In this document: piece by piece, positions 60,997 to 64,000 of the stretch
Layout of the letters: each line of letters opens with the position of its first letter
How positions within the stretch are numbered: the first letter of the stretch is position 1
Origin: an uncultured Clostridia bacterium
Lineage (GTDB): Bacteria; Bacillota; Clostridia; TANB77; CAG-508
Direction of reading: 5' to 3'
Assembly: GCA_934168305.1 (NCBI GenBank)
Contig: CAKPNF010000001.1
Coordinates: forward strand, 62,001-126,000
DNA: 64,000 bases
The notes under the pieces: model-generated
Told to the model about the DNA's origin: nothing
The model's input: the letters and a program-made list of their open reading frames with translations, nothing else
The model's database searches: none
Made by a program: the position numbers and the translations under genes

Positions 60997-61816
60997 TTCT
61001 CAAATATCAAAAATTATATATGCTATTATAACTTTATTTACTGCGTTAGTAGCAGGAAAAATGTTTAATGTAAATAATTATTTGCCAATGTATTTATCAA
61101 TAATAATATATGTTTTAGTATTAGGAACAGCATTTTTATATTATGAATCAAAAGTAAATAATGAACTAGAAACGAAAAAAGAACATAAAAAACTAAAGAT
61201 AACATCAATAATATTCTATGTAATATTATCAAATGCAGTATTTTATTCAATAATAAAAATGGGACAAAACAATAGTAAATTATTTATGCAATATGATTTT
61301 CAAAAATTCTTATCTGTTGAAATGGTAACATACTACATAACAACAATAGTATTTATATCAAGAATAGCAAGATTAGTAGGCAATGTAATATTTGGAAAAG
61401 TATATTCAAAAATAAAAGATAAAATGAGCGTTGTTCTAACAATATGTTTGGCATTAGCATTTTCATTATTGATTATAGGACACTTTATAGAATCGGCGTT
61501 CATTTGTAAAGTGATAATTATGTCTTTAGGATTTTTCTTAATATTAGCGATAAGAGATTCATTCCAAACATATATAGAAGATGTTGCCTTGACTATTTCA
61601 AATAAAGAGGAACAACAAGAAATTATAATTAAAATTGAAGTTTATAGAAGATTAGGAACATTAATATTAAGTGCTATTTTTACATTAATATTAATGAAAT
61701 ATGAACTAATTGTAATAGAATTTATTTTATTGAGCTTAAGTATTATTGAAATATTTATTAATAAAAGCTTATGTAATAAGTTATCAAATTATAGTATAGT
61801 AGCAAAAAATGGATAG
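60983..61816 (+). CDS. Truncated MFS-type membrane protein (C-terminal half)
   Basis: The 277-residue product has about six membrane helices. It resembles only the second half of major-facilitator transporters, with a basic inter-helix loop 'RIARLVGNVIFGKVYSKIKDKM' and 'YRRLGTLILSAIFTLIL'. A normal transporter has twelve helices and about 400 residues. ATG 60983 lies inside the end of the previous gene without a good ribosome binding site. It may be a remnant left after loss of the front half, or a half-size protein that pairs with another. Confidence 0.55.
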   Translation: MQRISSQISKIIYAIITLFTALVAGKMFNVNNYLPMYLSIIIYVLVLGTAFLYYESKVNNELETKKEHKKLKITSIIFYVILSNAVFYSIIKMGQNNSKLFMQYDFQKFLSVEMVTYYITTIVFISRIARLVGNVIFGKVYSKIKDKMSVVLTICLALAFSLLIIGHFIESAFICKVIIMSLGFFLILAIRDSFQTYIEDVALTISNKEEQQEIIIKIEVYRRLGTLILSAIFTLILMKYELIVIEFILLSLSIIEIFINKSLCNKLSNYSIVAKNG

Positions 61817-61838
61817 CAAATTAAATGCTATCTATTTT
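61812..61838 (+). terminator. Rho-independent terminator
   Basis: GATAGCA (61812-61818) pairs with TGCTATC (61826-61832), followed by TATTTT. Confidence 0.75.
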
Positions 61839-61864
61839 CAGTTAAATTTATAAAAAAATACCTG

Positions 61865-61894
61865 TTGAACATATACTTCTAAATAATGTATAAT
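61865..61894 (+). promoter_or_regulatory. Putative promoter of the glycosidase gene
   Basis: TTGAAC (61865-61870) and TATAAT (61889-61894) are 18 bases apart. Confidence 0.6.
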
Positions 61895-61917
61895 CTATTT
61901 AAGAGGTGCAATAATTT

Positions 61918-63165
61918 ATGAGAATAATAAAAAAATATGGAAAAGACATATTATATAAGGAATTAAAGAAAAGCTATAATTTTTTTATTAAAGAAGCAAA
62001 TACAGATAAAAAAAGCAAAGGCTATGGACTAATAAAAGATAAAACAATTTTAGCTGATAATATAGCAAGTATAGCATCAGTAGGATATGGTTTAGCAGCA
62101 TTAGTTATCGGAGTAGAACATAATTGGATAAAATATAAAAAGGCTTATGATAGAGTAAACAGAACACTAGAAACCTTTATAAATAACGTAGAAGGAAAAA
62201 ACGGGTTTTATTATCATTTTGTGAATATGCAAACAGGAAAAAGAGAATGGAATTGTGAAGTATCAATAATAGATACAGCAATTTTTATATGTGGTGCTAT
62301 AACTGCAGGTGAATATTTCGGAAAAGAAGTAAAAAATAAAGCAAATATTTTATATAAAAGAATAAATTGGAAATGGTATAGAAACGAAACAAACAATTTA
62401 TTTTATATGGGATATAAACCTGAAAAAGGATTTTGGGGACAATGGGATGGATATGCTGAACAATTAATGATGTATGTATTAGGAGTTAGTTCACCAACAT
62501 ATCCAATAGATAAAAGTATGTATTATGAATTTAATAGAAAAAAGAAAGATTATAAAGATATAAAGGATATAATATATACATATTGTGGAACATTATTTAC
62601 ATATCAATATTCACATGCATGGATTGATTTTAGAAATTTAACAGATATTAATGGAGTTAATTGGTTTGAAAATTCAATAAAAGCGACAAAAGCAAATAGA
62701 GAATATTGTATAGATAATAAGAGCAAATTTAAAACTTATGGAGAAAATTCCTGGGGATTAACTGGTTGTCTTTCTCCTAAAGGGTATATAGGACCAGGAG
62801 CTGAACCTTGTGATACTAATTTAGAAATAGAAAACGATGGAACAATATCTCCATGTGGTGCAATTGGTTCAATAGTGTTTACACCAAAGGAAAGCATACA
62901 GTCCATGGAATATTATTATAATACATTTAGAAAATTGTGGGGAAAATACGGCTTTAAAGATGGCTTTAATTTAGAAGGGAAAAAAGGCTGGTTTGCAAAT
63001 GAATACATAGGAATTGATAAAGGAATAGGAATGTTAATGATAGAAAATTATTTAAATGAAACTATATGGAAATATTTTATGAAAAATGAGTATGTCATTA
63101 AAGGATTAGAAATGTTAGAATTTACTGATACTAAATCAGAAGATTTGAAATTTAACAAAATATAA
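61918..63165 (+). CDS. Glucoamylase-like (PF10091/GH144-type) glycoside hydrolase
   Basis: The 415-residue protein reads 'IASVGYGLAALVIGVEHNW', 'GFYYHFVNMQTGKREWNCEVSIIDTAIF', 'WGQWDGYAEQLMMYVLG', 'YQYSHAWIDFRN' and 'ENSWGLTGCLSPKGY'. This is the alpha/alpha barrel of the Glycoamylase family, of which characterised members (GH144) cut beta-1,2-glucans. No signal peptide is visible, so it should act in the cytoplasm on imported sugars. AAGAGGTG precedes the ATG. The gene is monocistronic, with its own promoter. Confidence 0.82.
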   Translation: MRIIKKYGKDILYKELKKSYNFFIKEANTDKKSKGYGLIKDKTILADNIASIASVGYGLAALVIGVEHNWIKYKKAYDRVNRTLETFINNVEGKNGFYYHFVNMQTGKREWNCEVSIIDTAIFICGAITAGEYFGKEVKNKANILYKRINWKWYRNETNNLFYMGYKPEKGFWGQWDGYAEQLMMYVLGVSSPTYPIDKSMYYEFNRKKKDYKDIKDIIYTYCGTLFTYQYSHAWIDFRNLTDINGVNWFENSIKATKANREYCIDNKSKFKTYGENSWGLTGCLSPKGYIGPGAEPCDTNLEIENDGTISPCGAIGSIVFTPKESIQSMEYYYNTFRKLWGKYGFKDGFNLEGKKGWFANEYIGIDKGIGMLMIENYLNETIWKYFMKNEYVIKGLEMLEFTDTKSEDLKFNKI

Positions 63166-63182
63166 TTTGGAAGAAATTACAA

Positions 63183-63211
63183 TTGAAATAGTATATAAAA
63201 ATTGATATAAT
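63183..63211 (+). promoter_or_regulatory. Putative promoter of the 63287 gene
   Basis: TTGAAA (63183-63188) and TATAAT (63206-63211) are 17 bases apart. Confidence 0.55.
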
Positions 63212-63286
63212 ATATGTAGATGTGTAATATCACATAATAGTAGTAACAAATAACCAAAATGTTTTAACTAAAATGGAGGCATTAAG

Positions 63287-63529
63287 ATGAAAATTTGTAT
63301 TTTACGGAGAGATGGAGAAAATGTTCATAATGGAATGGTAGAAGTGATGTTTGCAATAACAGAGAAATATTTTGGAAAAAGAAAATTATTTTTAGATAAG
63401 AACGAAAAAGAATTCACACAGATGATTACTTTTTCAGTTTCTGATAATGAAGATTCGTCCAATATAGTTCGATTTATAATTGCAGTATCAGAAGTAAATC
63501 CATTATATGCTGTGAGGATTTTGAAGTAA
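63287..63529 (+). CDS. Small unknown protein, 80 residues
   Basis: The product reads 'MKICILRRDGENVHNGMVEV' and ends 'NPLYAVRILK'. I recognise no family. It is soluble, with mixed strands and helices. The start follows GGAGG. It contains a CGG codon at 63305 followed by A, the same tetranucleotide found at the frameshift sites in ftsK, nrnA and cysE. Here the plain frame stays open, so CGG seems to be read as Arg. Its base use is more balanced than that of the neighbours, which suggests transfer together with the facing gene. Confidence 0.6.
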   Translation: MKICILRRDGENVHNGMVEVMFAITEKYFGKRKLFLDKNEKEFTQMITFSVSDNEDSSNIVRFIIAVSEVNPLYAVRILK

Positions 63530-63537
63530 AAGCAATG

Positions 63538-63575
63538 AAAAACTCTAACCTAGCAAATGCTTGATTAGAGTTTTT
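63538..63575. terminator. Bidirectional terminator
   Basis: AAAACTCTAA and TTAGAGTTTT form a stem with A and T runs on the two sides. It serves the two converging genes. Confidence 0.75.
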
Positions 63576-63580
63576 ATTTT

Positions 63581-63973
63581 TTACTTTGAATGGAAAATGC
63601 TCTTTTCAATTTCTGCCATACACTCATTAGCAATACTTGCAACAGCTGACCATGAACCAACCTGTGTAGAAATAGGTTTTACCATACTGTGCAATTCTGA
63701 TATTGTTTTAAGTGCTTCATTCTTGGTAGAGCAGAAAGCTTCTAAAGTCTTTTTGAAGTGCCTTGCTGTTTCATCAGAAGAATCAACAGATTTAAACTGT
63801 TTTTCGACTTCTTGCTTAAATCCAGCCGGAGAGAATGTACCGTTATTCACAAACGATTTCAAATTTTCTAAAATATTAGATAATTTTGTGAATGGATAAT
63901 TACTCTGTTCGTTTGGATTTTGCATAGCATCTAACATCCGTTTTTGATAGTTTTCAAAAGTCTTATCGTTCAT
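63581..63973 (-). CDS. Unknown helical protein, 130 residues
   Basis: The gene starts at ATG 63973 (minus strand) with AGGAGGAATT upstream and has mostly helical, polar sequence ('ETARHFKKTLEAFCSTKNEAL'). No family is recognised and no membrane segment is seen. It resembles structural or chaperone-like small proteins only in composition. Its GC content and codon choice (CTC, GCC, TCC, CCG) differ from those of the core genes, which hints at recent arrival. It faces the 63287 gene across a shared terminator. Nothing upstream is visible because the window ends. Confidence 0.65.
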   Translation of the reverse strand: MNDKTFENYQKRMLDAMQNPNEQSNYPFTKLSNILENLKSFVNNGTFSPAGFKQEVEKQFKSVDSSDETARHFKKTLEAFCSTKNEALKTISELHSMVKPISTQVGSWSAVASIANECMAEIEKSIFHSK

Positions 63974-64000
63974 ATAGAATTCCTCCTAAAAATATTTATT

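Overview
The window comes from a very AT-rich, low-GC Gram-positive bacterium, most likely an uncultured gut-type member of the Clostridia. Supporting signs are strong AGGAGG ribosome binding sites, almost exclusive use of AGA for arginine, the Gram-positive gene order rimP-nusA-ylxR-ylxQ-infB-rbfA-nrnA-truB, CotF-type spore coat genes, and surface proteins with a prepilin-like 'GITLVALVITI' N-terminus. No phage, plasmid backbone, rRNA or CRISPR array was seen. One tRNA (Gln, CUG) is present.

Layout. 1-2900: the end of a copper ATPase, an unknown gene and a membrane-anchored serpin-like protein. 2900-6500: a decayed mobile and variable region with an IS30 fragment, an intact prepilin-like protein ending in a diversity-generating-retroelement (DGR) type variable region, an avd gene broken by one stop, the N-terminal remnant of the DGR reverse transcriptase, a second variable-region-like repeat, a serine recombinase fragment, and the C-terminal part of another variable protein. 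6500-15300: a MerR-controlled metabolic operon (CMD-cupin protein, DXS-like enzyme), then flavodoxin, tag, yebC, rlmCD-type methylase, def. 15300-25400: a probable defence island with an AbiE-type toxin-antitoxin pair behind a palindromic operator, a sigma factor, a 1514-residue nuclease/STAND NTPase, a radical SAM protein, and (after a DUF84 remnant and a TsaC gene) a helicase-like protein with two nuclease domains. 25500-43200: spore coat genes, a pilin-like protein, rsmD, ftsK, a beta-CASP hydrolase, a GH15 enzyme, gap, tRNA-Gln, a U32 peptidase and a GT2 glycosyltransferase. 43200-51250: the rimP-nusA-infB-truB translation cluster. 51300-64000: PBP1A, cysS, NUDIX, galE, rusA, cysE, small DUF1540 gene, peroxiredoxin remnant, membrane proteins and a GH144-like glycosidase.

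The most striking observation is that three conserved genes (ftsK, nrnA, cysE) are each interrupted by a +1 frameshift at an in-frame CGG codon followed by A. In each case, skipping the C and reading GGA (Gly) restores a full-length family protein. CGG is otherwise avoided in the core genes read here. I found only two other in-frame CGG codons, both in unrecognised accessory-type genes. This suggests programmed +1 frameshifting at a hungry or unassigned CGG codon, unless the sequence has assembly errors.

A second unexplained element is a family of perfect inverted repeats with a GGGGCCACCAC or GGGGCCAGGAC core between housekeeping genes. Function calls rest on reading motifs by eye. No database search was possible.
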